Positions 33,933 through 42,139 of a stretch of DNA of 64,000 bases are shown here, piece after piece. Within the stretch, counting starts at the first letter, position 1, and each line of letters opens with the position of its first letter. Below the pieces are notes generated by a model. It ran no database searches. It was not told the origin of the DNA and saw nothing but the letters and a program-made list of their open reading frames with translations. Source of the DNA: CAMTUW01 sp947085035 (GTDB lineage Bacteria; Actinomycetota; Coriobacteriia; Anaerosomatales; PHET01); the NCBI GenBank assembly GCA_947085035.1, contig CAMTUW010000006.1, positions 24,313 through 88,312 on the forward strand, given 5' to 3'. The position numbers and the translations under genes were made by a program.

Positions 33933-34894
33933 GGAGCCGTGAGGCAGAAGGCTCGACGGCAGACTCGCGCACGACGCGTGCGCAACGCCGTGGTCGCAAA
34001 CCGGGGCTTTGGCCGTTGCTCATGGTGCTTGCTGCGGTGGCTGTCTCAGCCCTCGTGTTCTTCGCGACGTCGGCCTATCGCACGTGGTCTCAGAGCGCGG
34101 ATGCCACTCGCAGCATCAATGAAGCCACGACGCTCATCGAGCGAGCCGATACGGTCGTTGTTGCCGTTGACGCGGTCATCGGTGCCGAGATGTCTGCCGA
34201 GGTCGCTTCGTCCGCCGCACAGGTCGCTCCTCGTGTCGCCGAAGCCGCAGGCTTGCTTCGCGAGGCGGTTCAAACCATCGACGAAGTGTCACCGAGTCTC
34301 GATGACGGCGAAAGACGCCGCGCGTCCGCGCTGGGTGATGCCGCCAGGGCTCGGCTCGACATGCTGAGCCAGGCGCCGAGCATTCTCAGCGCCACCGCCA
34401 AGGCGGCAACGGCGTTGCCGTTGGCGACAACAGCGTGGTCAGAGGCGCTTGCGGCCGACAAGACCACCAAGCGGGCGGTCGCCGCCTACAACAAGCTCAC
34501 CAAAACGGGAGTGCGCGAGTCGAGAAGACTCAACCAGCGGGCTGCCGTCCAGCTCGCGGCGGCCCGTGACGGGATGAGCCGTGCGGAACAGGCGTTTCCC
34601 GAGGCGACCTTCGAGACCTACCTCGCCTATCTTGACGCGCGTATCGAGCTCAATCGTCTTTCGCAGAGGTCGGACGCGGCGTGGCTCAAGGGGGAGTTCG
34701 AGAAGGCAAACACGGCCATTGCGGCGTACAACGAGCGGGACAAGCGCACGGTAGCGCAGGCCAAGGGGCTGTCGGCCTCGCCCGCCAAGGTGATCGCAGA
34801 CGCCTACGAGGCAGCCGCGACAGCGTCAACGGACGAGTACTACTCCGCGCGCGACCGCGCGACCCAGGCCGATGCTCGGGTCAGGCGATTCTAG
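33929..34894 (+). CDS. Membrane-anchored helical extracytoplasmic protein
   Basis: 321 residues: basic N-terminus, one membrane helix (about 27-48, LWPLLMVLAAVAVSALVFFA), then an almost purely helical, Ala/Glu/Arg-rich domain (IERADTVVVAVDAVIGAEMS, AAQVAPRVAEAAGLLREAVQ) like methyl-accepting or four-helix sensor modules. ATG overlaps the stop of the pseudokinase, so it is likely the input partner of that protein. No family recognised. Convergent with fic (4-nt overlap). Confidence 0.78.
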   Translation: MRSREAEGSTADSRTTRAQRRGRKPGLWPLLMVLAAVAVSALVFFATSAYRTWSQSADATRSINEATTLIERADTVVVAVDAVIGAEMSAEVASSAAQVAPRVAEAAGLLREAVQTIDEVSPSLDDGERRRASALGDAARARLDMLSQAPSILSATAKAATALPLATTAWSEALAADKTTKRAVAAYNKLTKTGVRESRRLNQRAAVQLAAARDGMSRAEQAFPEATFETYLAYLDARIELNRLSQRSDAAWLKGEFEKANTAIAAYNERDKRTVAQAKGLSASPAKVIADAYEAAATASTDEYYSARDRATQADARVRRF

Positions 34895-35898
34895 GACTCC
34901 CTCAGTCTGTAACGCCCCGTCTTCTTCGTCCCGACCTTCTCGACGAGACCAGCGTCCAACAGCGGATTGATCACGTCCATGGCCCCCTGCTTCGACACGC
35001 CGAGCGCCGCCCAGATCTCCGACGGAGCCATGCTTCCTTGCGAGGCGAGCAAGGTGAGCAGCCGTTCCTGTTTCGGGCGAAGGACAAGGCGCTGCGTGCC
35101 ATCGGGCGCGATGACCTGTATGCGCGTCCAGACGCGATCGAGCGTGAAACGCAGCCCCTCGGCGCAGTACTCGAGCCAGCCGGAGAGGTCCTCGCCGTGT
35201 CTCCCGGTGCGATCCAGCGCTGCGTAGTACGCCGGGCGGTCCTCCCAGTAGTACTCATCGACCGAGAAGATGTGGTGGGTGTCGAATCCTCGGCGGTAGA
35301 GCTCCATGAGAGCGAGCGCCCTCCCGGTTCGGCCGTTGCCGTCGGCGAAGGGGTGGATCGCCTCGAAACGGTAGTGAAGAATCGCCGAGGAGATGACCGT
35401 CGAAAGTGCGGTCGAACGTTCGTTCCACCACTCCAGCAGCTCGGACATGAGTGCGGTGACCTGTTCGGGCGCGGGGGGCAGGTACCTCCCGACCTGTACG
35501 CGAATGCTGCGATACCGGCCTTCTTCCCCCTGGTCCATCACGCCTCCGGCGAGGATGCGGTGCAGCTCGAAGACGGTCTCGTGCGTGATCTGCTCATCGG
35601 CGCTGTGTCGCTCCACGTAACGCAGGCCTGCGAAGTAGTTGATCACCTCCCGCTGTGAGCGTGGCGGGCGCGCGGGAAGCTCGGGTGTATCGGCCAGTGC
35701 GCGGACCTCTGAGAGGGTCAGGGGGTTGCCCTCGATCGCGGTGGAGGCATGCGCGTTGCGCATCCGAGTGTCTTTCTGCAGCGCAGGGAGCCATGGCAGC
35801 TCGGCCGAGGCGTCCTCGATGCGTTGCCGCAACGCGGCGATCTCCTCGATGAGCAGAAGGAGGCGCGGCGTGATGGTGTACGAGGGTTCGTATGACAT
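34891..35898 (-). CDS. Fic family AMP transferase with N-terminal inhibitory motif and C-terminal winged helix
   Basis: 335 residues from ATG 35898; TTG 35910 is an alternative start. Active-site motif HPFADGNGRTGR (complete HxFx[D/E]GNGRxxR) near 191-202, the flap YRSIRVQVGR, and the inhibitory helix STAIEGNPLT (about 54-63) of class II, self-inhibited Fic proteins. The C-terminal 70 residues form a winged helix (APSEIWAALGVSKQGAMDVI). Fic enzymes transfer AMP to target hydroxyls. No antitoxin gene is adjacent, as expected for a class with the inhibitory motif in cis. The DNA-binding end suggests self-regulation at the repeats upstream. Confidence 0.92.
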   Translation of the reverse strand: MSYEPSYTITPRLLLLIEEIAALRQRIEDASAELPWLPALQKDTRMRNAHASTAIEGNPLTLSEVRALADTPELPARPPRSQREVINYFAGLRYVERHSADEQITHETVFELHRILAGGVMDQGEEGRYRSIRVQVGRYLPPAPEQVTALMSELLEWWNERSTALSTVISSAILHYRFEAIHPFADGNGRTGRALALMELYRRGFDTHHIFSVDEYYWEDRPAYYAALDRTGRHGEDLSGWLEYCAEGLRFTLDRVWTRIQVIAPDGTQRLVLRPKQERLLTLLASQGSMAPSEIWAALGVSKQGAMDVINPLLDAGLVEKVGTKKTGRYRLRES

Positions 35899-35904
35899 GA
35901 TATC

Positions 35905-35934
35905 AGTCAAGCATCAGTCAAGTTATTGGTCAAG
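35905..35934. repeat. Three helically phased heptamers at the fic start
   Basis: AGTCAAG (35905-35911), AGTCAAG (35916-35922) and GGTCAAG (35928-35934) are direct repeats spaced 11 and 12 bp, i.e. about one helical turn apart, directly upstream of the fic ATG. On the transcribed strand each reads CTTGACY, so they also resemble stacked -35 boxes. An operator for a regulator binding one face of the DNA is the likely meaning. Confidence 0.6.
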
Positions 35935-35958
35935 CGGGCGCTCCGACGCAACTCCGAC

Positions 35959-36675
35959 TCAGTCCTCCGCGTAGCCGCTGCCAAGCGAGGCGAGCGCCCG
36001 CACGTCGAGAATCGTGACGGTACTCCCTCGCATCTCGAGCAGCCCGTCGTCCTTGAGCTTCGCGAACGCGCGCGACAGGGTTTCCGGGACCGTTCCAAGC
36101 GACAGCGCGAGATCGCCCTTCTTCATCCCCACCTCGATCTCGAGCCCCGCAGGCGTGGGTCTGCCCGAGCGCAGCGCTCGCTGGAAGAGATAGCCAGCCA
36201 GGCGGCTGGGCACGTCAAGCGCGAGCGTGTGTACGACGCTCGTGAAGTTCACGACGCGGTTCGCGAGGTCGGCGATGAGCGAGCGCGCCACCTGCGGTTC
36301 CTCCTCGAGAAGATCGAAGAGCGCCGATGTGGGTAGGAACGCGATGGTCGCATCCGTGGCCGCTTCGATGTTGACCGGGTAGCGTGTTCCCGCCAGAGCC
36401 ACGACGGCCGCAAGCGGGTCACCGGCCTGCATCGTCTCGAACGTGATCTGTCTGCCGTCCGCCCCCAGGTAGAAGGCGCGCGCCTTTCCGGCGACCACCA
36501 GCCCGAACTCGAGCGCTGGATCACCTTCGGTGGCAAGCGTCGTCCCCCTGGCCACGTCGACGACGCGAGCACCGGCCGCCAAGCGGGTCACCGCCTCAGG
36601 GCTCGCAGCGCGCCAGAGTCGACAGGACTGAAACCCCGCCAGCACGTCGGCCCGCACCTCGTTTCGCGCGCTCAT
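35959..36675 (-). CDS. CRP/FNR family regulator, probably HcpR/DNR-like
   Basis: 238 residues. Cyclic-nucleotide-type beta-barrel (18-125, ATEGDPALEFGLVVAGKARAF), long dimer helix, and C-terminal helix-turn-helix (MKKGDLALSLGTVPETLSRA). The N-terminal cysteine cluster of true FNR is absent, so it is not an oxygen-sensing FNR; NO-sensing HcpR/DNR proteins lack it too. It is divergent from the ygbA-ferredoxin-hcp operon and a palindromic FNR-type site lies between them. ATG 36675 with GAGGAGAG upstream. Confidence 0.88.
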   Translation of the reverse strand: MSARNEVRADVLAGFQSCRLWRAASPEAVTRLAAGARVVDVARGTTLATEGDPALEFGLVVAGKARAFYLGADGRQITFETMQAGDPLAAVVALAGTRYPVNIEAATDATIAFLPTSALFDLLEEEPQVARSLIADLANRVVNFTSVVHTLALDVPSRLAGYLFQRALRSGRPTPAGLEIEVGMKKGDLALSLGTVPETLSRAFAKLKDDGLLEMRGSTVTILDVRALASLGSGYAED

Positions 36676-36728
36676 CGCTCTCCTCGTCGTGGTGATTCCT
36701 GACCACAGCGGTAAAGAATCTCGGCGAA

Positions 36729-36742
36729 TTGACTCCCGTCAA
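36729..36742. promoter_or_regulatory. FNR/HcpR-type operator between regulator and hcp operon
   Basis: TTGACTCCCGTCAA is a perfect inverted repeat TTGAC-N4-GTCAA, the core layout of FNR/DNR/HcpR sites. If its centre (36735.5) is at -41.5, transcription of the plus-strand operon would start near 36777 and the -10 would be TAGCGT at 36765-36770, which fits class II activation. Confidence 0.78.
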
Positions 36743-36827
36743 AGATACCTCGTGCATTCAAGAGTAGCGTAGCCCCTCGACGACGAGGTCGCCGGGACGG
36801 TTCTTCCGGCGGCTCCCAAGGAGGCCT

Positions 36828-37286
36828 GTGGTGAACGAAAGGTTCGTCCGTAGCATGAGCGGTGAGAAGGTCGCGCACGACACGCGCGTCGTGGCCGATT
36901 TCACCCGCATCCACTGTGACGGGCTCCACGCAGACCGTCTAAGGCGCGAGGCGCAAACCGAGGCGGCCGAGCTGGGGCTCTATGCTCGGAAGCACCCGGT
37001 GCTCTGCGAGGAGTGCGAGGCGCATCTGGCCTACGCGGAGAAGAGGCGCGCGTACTGCACGTTGGACCCGAAGCCGTTCTGTGCGCACTGCGACACCCAC
37101 TGTTATCGCCCCGAAGAGCGTGCATGGCAGGCGAGGATGATGCGTTACTCGGGACCCAGATCGTGGCGCGAGGGCCACGCCATCGACGGCATTCGACACG
37201 CGGTCGAAGGAATCAAGTGGAAGCGAGAGATGGCACGCCGGGCCAAAGCCGAGAGTACTGCGAGAGAGCGAGAGGAAACGAGATGA
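36828..37286 (+). CDS. ygbA: YgbA-type nitrosative-stress protein (NO-stimulated promoter family)
   Basis: 152 residues, GTG start (36828 or 36831) behind AAGGAGG. The centre matches the YgbA family: LCEECEAHLAYAEKRRAYCT, KPFCAHCDTHCYRPE, MMRYSGPRSW..H.ID.I, with six Cys plus His able to bind metal. In enterobacteria YgbA is induced by nitric oxide and helps recovery of growth after NO. Here it leads an operon with a ferredoxin and Hcp, which supports the same role. The stop overlaps the next ATG. Confidence 0.88.
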   Translation: MVNERFVRSMSGEKVAHDTRVVADFTRIHCDGLHADRLRREAQTEAAELGLYARKHPVLCEECEAHLAYAEKRRAYCTLDPKPFCAHCDTHCYRPEERAWQARMMRYSGPRSWREGHAIDGIRHAVEGIKWKREMARRAKAESTAREREETR

Positions 37287-37669
37287 CCACCACCGTGAAC
37301 CGCCAGATCGTCCGAATCGACGAAGACCTGTGCAATGGCTGCGGCGCTTGTGTGAGCCCGTGCGCCGAGGGCGCGATAGTCATCGTGGACGGCAAAGCCA
37401 AAGTCGTGCGCGAGGAGCTCTGCGACGGCGCGGGCTTCTGTATCGGCACCTGCCCCACGGGCGCGCTGACGCTCGAGTATCGCGATGCCGTCCCCTTCGA
37501 CCACGAAGCCGCCGCCCCGATCATCGAGGCGAAACGCGCGAACTACATCGCGCAGAACTGCTCCAACTGCGGTGTTTCCGAAGACGATCGCCCACTGCTT
37601 CCGGTTCGCACGAAAGGAGATTCGACCTGGGTCTGCATGAAGTGCCTGCCCGCGATGATTCACGGCTAG
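37283..37669 (+). CDS. Ferredoxin-like 2[4Fe-4S] protein, likely Hcp electron donor
   Basis: 128 residues. Two cluster motifs: DLCNGCGACVSPCAEGA (CX2CX2CX3C, 17-32) and LCDGAGFCIGTCPTGAL, where the second motif has CX4-CX3C spacing with one cysteine of the usual four replaced (LCDGAGFC), so the second cluster may be 3Fe or use another ligand. The C-terminal part adds a CSNCG and CMKC pair. ATG overlaps the ygbA stop and hcp follows 39 nt later, so it probably delivers electrons to Hcp. Confidence 0.85.
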   Translation: MTTTVNRQIVRIDEDLCNGCGACVSPCAEGAIVIVDGKAKVVREELCDGAGFCIGTCPTGALTLEYRDAVPFDHEAAAPIIEAKRANYIAQNCSNCGVSEDDRPLLPVRTKGDSTWVCMKCLPAMIHG

Positions 37670-37708
37670 CTCCGTCCCGACACACCACATGAGCGAGAGG
37701 ACCGAAAG

Positions 37709-39343
37709 ATGACCACCCAACTGACTGAGATGTTCTGTGACCAGTGCGAGCAGGCCGCATACGGCACCGGTTGCACCAAGGTGGGCACGTGCGGCAAGAG
37801 TCCGGACGTCTCCGCCTTGCAAGACCTGCTCGTGCACGCCTGTCGCTCGCTCGCCGCTGTCGCGGCGGCCGCGCCTGCCGACACGGACCTGACGGCCGCG
37901 AGCAGATTCGTCGAAGACGCGCTCTTCACAACGCTCACGAATGTCGACTTCGGCGCCGAGACCGTCGCCGCGAAAGTCGATGAGGCGGTCGCGCTGCGCG
38001 ATACTCTCGCCGCCCTCACGGGAGTTGCGACCGACGGGTTCTCGGCTCCGACCGAACTGGGTGAGAAGATCTCGCTGGCTGCTCGCTTGGGAAATCCCTG
38101 GGACGCCACGCGCGACGTCGATGTGCGGTCGCTGCAGGAGACGACGCTTTACGGTATGAAGGGCGTTGCGGCCTACGCGCACCACGCGCGCACGCTGGGC
38201 CAGACCGACCCCGAGATCGACGCATACCTGTTCCGCACCCTCGTGTCGCTGGGCGACACCGCGCTCGGACTCGAGGAGTGGGTGGGCATCACGCTCGAAT
38301 GTGGCAAGGTGAACCTGCGTACGATGGAGATCCTCGACACGGCCCACACCGGTTCGTTCGGCCATCCGGAGCCCACGAAGGTCACGCTGGGCCAGCGGCC
38401 CGGCAAGGCGATTCTGGTGTCCGGCCATGACCTCGCGGACTTGGGGGCGCTGCTCGAGCAGACCGTCGGTACCGGCGTCGATGTCTACACCCACGGTGAG
38501 ATGCTGCCCGCGCACGCCTACCCGGAGTTCAAGAAGTACGACAACCTCGTGGGTCACTTCGGCACCGCGTGGCAGAACCAGCACAAGGAGTTCACCGAGT
38601 TCCCGGGTGCCATCCTCCTCACGACGAACTGTCTGATGCCGCCGCACCCCGAGTACAAGGACCGTCTCTTCACCGCGAACGTCGTGCAGTTCCCCGGCGT
38701 GCCGCATGTGCACCGCGACGATTTCTCCGCAGTCATCGCCGCGGCTCAGGCCGCCGACGGCTTCGAGTGGGACACCACGGTCGGCGAGGTCATGGTCGGC
38801 TTCGGCCACAACACGATCCTCTCGGTGGCACCCACGGTCATCGAGGCCGTGAAGTCCGGCGCCATTCGCCACTTCTTCCTGGTCGGCGGCTGCGACGGCG
38901 CTCGCCCCGGTCGCAACTACTACACCGAGTTCGTCGAGGAGACCCCCAGCGACACGATCGTGCTGACGCTCGCGTGCGGCAAGTTCCGCTTCTTCGACAA
39001 GCAGCTGGGCGAGATCGGCGGCCTGCCGCGCCTCATGGACGTGGGCCAGTGCAACGACGCCTACTCGGCGATCAAGGTCGCCTCTGCACTCGCTGACGCG
39101 TTCGAGTGCGGCGTGAACGACCTGCCGCTGTCGATGATCCTGTCCTGGTACGAGCAAAAGGCTGTCGCGATCCTGCTGAGCCTGTTCTACCTGGGCATCA
39201 CCGATATCCGGCTTGGCCCCACCCTGCCCGCGTTCATCACGCCCGGAGTGTTGGGTGTTCTCGTCGAGAATTTCGGCATCAAGCCCATCGCCGCAAGTCC
39301 CCGCGAGGACCTCGTTGCGATTCTCGGACACACGGAGGCGTGA
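37709..39343 (+). CDS. hcp: Hydroxylamine reductase / hybrid-cluster protein
   Basis: 544 residues. Hcp reduces nitric oxide to nitrous oxide and hydroxylamine to ammonia. N-terminal cluster cysteines Cys10, Cys13, Cys22, Cys28 (MFCDQCEQ..GTGCTKVGTCGK). Hybrid-cluster region: GHDLADLGALLEQT, THGEMLPAHAYPEFKKY, LTTNCLMPP, VGGCDGARPGRNYYTEFVE, LACGKFRF, GQCNDAYSAIKVA, KAVAILLSLFYLGI. Length and motifs are those of the 4Fe-4S class I/II form. Third gene of an operon controlled by the CRP/FNR site upstream. Confidence 0.96.
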   Translation: MTTQLTEMFCDQCEQAAYGTGCTKVGTCGKSPDVSALQDLLVHACRSLAAVAAAAPADTDLTAASRFVEDALFTTLTNVDFGAETVAAKVDEAVALRDTLAALTGVATDGFSAPTELGEKISLAARLGNPWDATRDVDVRSLQETTLYGMKGVAAYAHHARTLGQTDPEIDAYLFRTLVSLGDTALGLEEWVGITLECGKVNLRTMEILDTAHTGSFGHPEPTKVTLGQRPGKAILVSGHDLADLGALLEQTVGTGVDVYTHGEMLPAHAYPEFKKYDNLVGHFGTAWQNQHKEFTEFPGAILLTTNCLMPPHPEYKDRLFTANVVQFPGVPHVHRDDFSAVIAAAQAADGFEWDTTVGEVMVGFGHNTILSVAPTVIEAVKSGAIRHFFLVGGCDGARPGRNYYTEFVEETPSDTIVLTLACGKFRFFDKQLGEIGGLPRLMDVGQCNDAYSAIKVASALADAFECGVNDLPLSMILSWYEQKAVAILLSLFYLGITDIRLGPTLPAFITPGVLGVLVENFGIKPIAASPREDLVAILGHTEA

Positions 39344-39350
39344 GAGCCGC

Positions 39351-39671
39351 ATGAAGCGAGGACTTCTCATCATGCTCGCGGCGGTAGCGGTAGTGATCGC
39401 CGCAGGGGGATTCCTCTACACGTACGGGACGCCTCAGGCGCCGGACGTCGTCACACCCGTGACGGCGCCCGGCGCCGTCGGGGGCGGTGTGCCTTCGATG
39501 GGCGGCGGAGACCCATCGGCGGTCGGCAAGAAGGCGCCGCCAGCGGACCCCAACTCGCCTCTCGCCATTCAGATTCCCGGTTGTACGTGCCACAGCGACG
39601 ATCCGAAACTCGTCGAGGAACACGCGCAGTACCGCATGAACCAGTGTGCGGGCTGTCACGCCGGTCGTTGA
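39351..39671 (+). CDS. Small membrane-anchored diheme-like cytochrome with CXCH and CXXCH
   Basis: 106 residues. Signal anchor (MKRGLLIMLAAVAVVIAAGG), a Gly/Pro/Val-rich linker (27-70), then two closely spaced heme-type motifs: GCTCHSDDP, in which only one residue separates the cysteines, and a canonical CAGCH at the C-terminus (about 100-104). Starts 7 nt after hcp, so probably part of the same operon. The CXCH motif repeats the odd motif of the large cytochrome at 17245-18618. It may shuttle electrons to nitrogen-oxide reduction outside the membrane; this is inference. Confidence 0.78.
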   Translation: MKRGLLIMLAAVAVVIAAGGFLYTYGTPQAPDVVTPVTAPGAVGGGVPSMGGGDPSAVGKKAPPADPNSPLAIQIPGCTCHSDDPKLVEEHAQYRMNQCAGCHAGR

Positions 39672-39776
39672 GAGGAGCGCGCGACCCGGGTCATTACGGC
39701 AGAGTCGAGGCCAGGTGCGCTAGGATAGACAGCGCAGGAACCCTGTGTGCCGCGACCACCGTGACCGGAGGAAGCG

Positions 39777-41504
39777 ATGGCGGAACTCATCGATTATGTA
39801 CGCGCCCTGACCGACGACATCGGAGCGAGACCGGCGGCGACCGACAACGAGCACCGTGCCGCTGAATGGCTCGAGCGCGTCTTCGCTTCGCGAGGACTTC
39901 AGACGGAGCAGCAGCCATTCGAGGCGATACGCACCTACTCGTGGGCCTACGTCATCTATCATGTGCTGACGATGGGCTCGGCGTTCGCCGCAGGCTTCAA
40001 GCCGTTCCTCGCGTGGCCCGCGTTCGCCGTCGCGGCGATCGTGGCGTTCTTCTTCTGGTGTGACCTGGACACGCGCTGGGGATTCACGCGTCTCATGCCC
40101 AAGGGACCCAGCCAAAACGTCATCGCGCGCCATGTCCCGCGGGCACGGCGCGGCGAGAAGCTGCGCAAGATCGTCATCGTCGCGCACTACGATTCGGCCC
40201 GTGCGTCGCTGGCCTTCTCGCCGGGCATGGTGAAGAACTTCCCCATGACGTTCGGTTTGCTCAAAGCGTGCACGTTTCTCACACCGGTGTTCGTGCTCGC
40301 GATGGCGGTGCCCTTCACGGCCTCGCTCGAGCCCTACCTCTGGTACGTCACGATGGCGGTGTCGGCCTACCTGGTGGTCCCCACGCTGATCAACATCCAT
40401 CGCGAACTGGCGATGCCCTTCGTCGACGGTGCGAATGACAACGCCTCAGGGGTCGCTGCGATGCTCGGTGTGATGGAGCGGATCGTTCCGGCTCCCGACG
40501 CTGATTCGCTGTCCACGGCGAGCTTCTCGTCCGTTCGTCGCGACCCGGATGCGGCCAGAGCCGCCGGGGTTGTCGCGCCCGATGTCGACCTGCACTACGC
40601 TCCCGCCGTCCAAACGCCCGCCCCGCTGCCCGATGACTTCGCGTGGGCCGAGCCTTCTCCGGAGCCCGCGCGGGGGCAGTCGATACTCGATTTCGACACG
40701 GTGGAGTTCGCCGTCGTGGGACCAGAAGCCCCCCGCGACGCGATATCGGCGCCACCGGTCGAGGAAGACGATGCGCACGAGCGGGCGTCCCTGAGGGGCC
40801 TGCTGAAGGGTCTGGGCAAGAAGCGCGAGCAGCGAGAAGAGGCTCCACCCACCGACTGGCTGGGTGTCGATGGCGGCTTCGATGCGCGCAAGGCCGGTCG
40901 AGAGATCGGTTCCTGGGACAACTTCGACGAGAACGATGACGAAGACGATTTCGGGTGGAAGGGCGGTTGGGCCGGAGACGACCCCATCGGGGATCCCGAG
41001 TTCGCCGTGAGTGAGGCCGCGCGCATCCGCAGACGCGTCACCGAGACGGTGGATCGCGAGCTGACCGAGAAGGAGGTCTGGTTCGTCGCGACGGGAGCCG
41101 AGGAGGTCGGCACGCTTGGGATGCAGGCGCTTCTGCGCGACTACGGCGAGGAGCTGCGCGACGCGCTCATCATCAGCATCGACGGCTGTGGCGCCGGTAA
41201 CCTGTACTGGGCGAGCTCCGAAGGCATGGCTCGCCGCTATCGGGCGAGCGTTCGACTCGTGGGACTTGCCCGACGCGTCTCTCGCGAGACCGAGATCCTG
41301 ATCAAGCCTCGTGTCTTCAAGGGGCTTTCCACGGATGCGACACCTGCGCTCGCCCGGGGGTTCAAGGCGCTGAGCATCCTCGCGCTCGACGACAACGGGG
41401 TTCCCGTGAACTGGCACTGGCGAACCGATACCGCCGACGCACTCGATCCGCTTCTCATCGACAAGACCGCCGAGTTCGTCACGGCGATGGTACGCGAGGC
41501 CTAG
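39777..41504 (+). CDS. M28-family zinc aminopeptidase-like membrane protein
   Basis: 575 residues. Peptidase M28 core interrupted by membrane helices (52-98 and 160-205) and by a long acidic insert (about 245-405, WDNFDENDDEDDFGWKG). Metal ligands: VAHYDSARA, DGANDNASGVAAML, ATGAEEVGTLGMQALL with the catalytic EE pair, then DATPALARG and a final NWHWRTDTAD His. ATG 39777 with GGAGG upstream. Substrate unknown; probable extracytoplasmic or inner-face processing. Confidence 0.85.
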   Translation: MAELIDYVRALTDDIGARPAATDNEHRAAEWLERVFASRGLQTEQQPFEAIRTYSWAYVIYHVLTMGSAFAAGFKPFLAWPAFAVAAIVAFFFWCDLDTRWGFTRLMPKGPSQNVIARHVPRARRGEKLRKIVIVAHYDSARASLAFSPGMVKNFPMTFGLLKACTFLTPVFVLAMAVPFTASLEPYLWYVTMAVSAYLVVPTLINIHRELAMPFVDGANDNASGVAAMLGVMERIVPAPDADSLSTASFSSVRRDPDAARAAGVVAPDVDLHYAPAVQTPAPLPDDFAWAEPSPEPARGQSILDFDTVEFAVVGPEAPRDAISAPPVEEDDAHERASLRGLLKGLGKKREQREEAPPTDWLGVDGGFDARKAGREIGSWDNFDENDDEDDFGWKGGWAGDDPIGDPEFAVSEAARIRRRVTETVDRELTEKEVWFVATGAEEVGTLGMQALLRDYGEELRDALIISIDGCGAGNLYWASSEGMARRYRASVRLVGLARRVSRETEILIKPRVFKGLSTDATPALARGFKALSILALDDNGVPVNWHWRTDTADALDPLLIDKTAEFVTAMVREA

Positions 41505-42139
41505 AAATCCGTCTCGGGCGTGACCCTCACGACGCGGCGCACTGCGAGCCGGTCGGCGTAGAAGCTCATCGCGGTGCCGAGCGTCATCAGCGCGGTACTC
41601 GTCCAGAACACCGGGTGCATGAACGGGGACTGCTGCAGCGAGGCCACGACGATCCCGAAGAGGATGAAGCCCAGGTGGAGAAGGCCGCTGCCGATCTTCG
41701 TGAGGCGTCCCTCGGTCAGATAACTCGGACCCTTGGCGCCGGCCGCGGTGAGCGCGATGACGGCCACTTGGATCAACGCGGCGAGTGCGAGGTAGGTGCT
41801 CACGCCCGTCGAGAGCGAGCCGGTCGCTACACCCGTGCCCACACCGAGTACCACCATGGCCACTGAGGCGACGACGAGCAAACGCCGCGAGAACAGGCGC
41901 TTCGGAACGCAGAGTCCCATCGCCACGACCAGTAGGATCAGTTGAGGTGCGGCGATCATGTTCATGGACTCGATGTAGGCGGCAGACGAGGTCTGTTCCC
42001 AGAGCGGATCGGCTCGCTGGGCGAGCCAGACGTGGATCGTCCCGACGAAGCTCTGTACGCCGAGCGTACCGAGCAACAGCACCGTGATGACGGTCAGACC
42101 GAAGTCCCACGAGCGCTGTCTGATCTCGTCGATATCCAT
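41501..42139 (-). CDS. Membrane protein paired with CcsA-like protein (possible CcmF-C/ResB-like partner)
   Basis: 212 residues, ATG overlapping the stop of the upstream ccsA-like gene (TGATG). Six hydrophobic segments. The stretch KIGSGLLHLGFILFGIVVAS, with its central histidine, resembles the conserved GxHLxHxGxxL helix of CcmF. I infer it is the second half of a split heme-handling unit; no ResB motif is seen. It ends convergently with the M28 gene (4-nt overlap). Confidence 0.65.
   Translation of the reverse strand: MDIDEIRQRSWDFGLTVITVLLLGTLGVQSFVGTIHVWLAQRADPLWEQTSSAAYIESMNMIAAPQLILLVVAMGLCVPKRLFSRRLLVVASVAMVVLGVGTGVATGSLSTGVSTYLALAALIQVAVIALTAAGAKGPSYLTEGRLTKIGSGLLHLGFILFGIVVASLQQSPFMHPVFWTSTALMTLGTAMSFYADRLAVRRVVRVTPETDF

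Noticed and set aside
37145..39373. 742-residue open frame on the minus strand opposite ygbA-ferredoxin-hcp
   Set aside because: The plus strand holds three well-recognised genes with ribosome binding sites; the antisense frame is an effect of strong GC bias at third codon positions and matches no known protein pattern.
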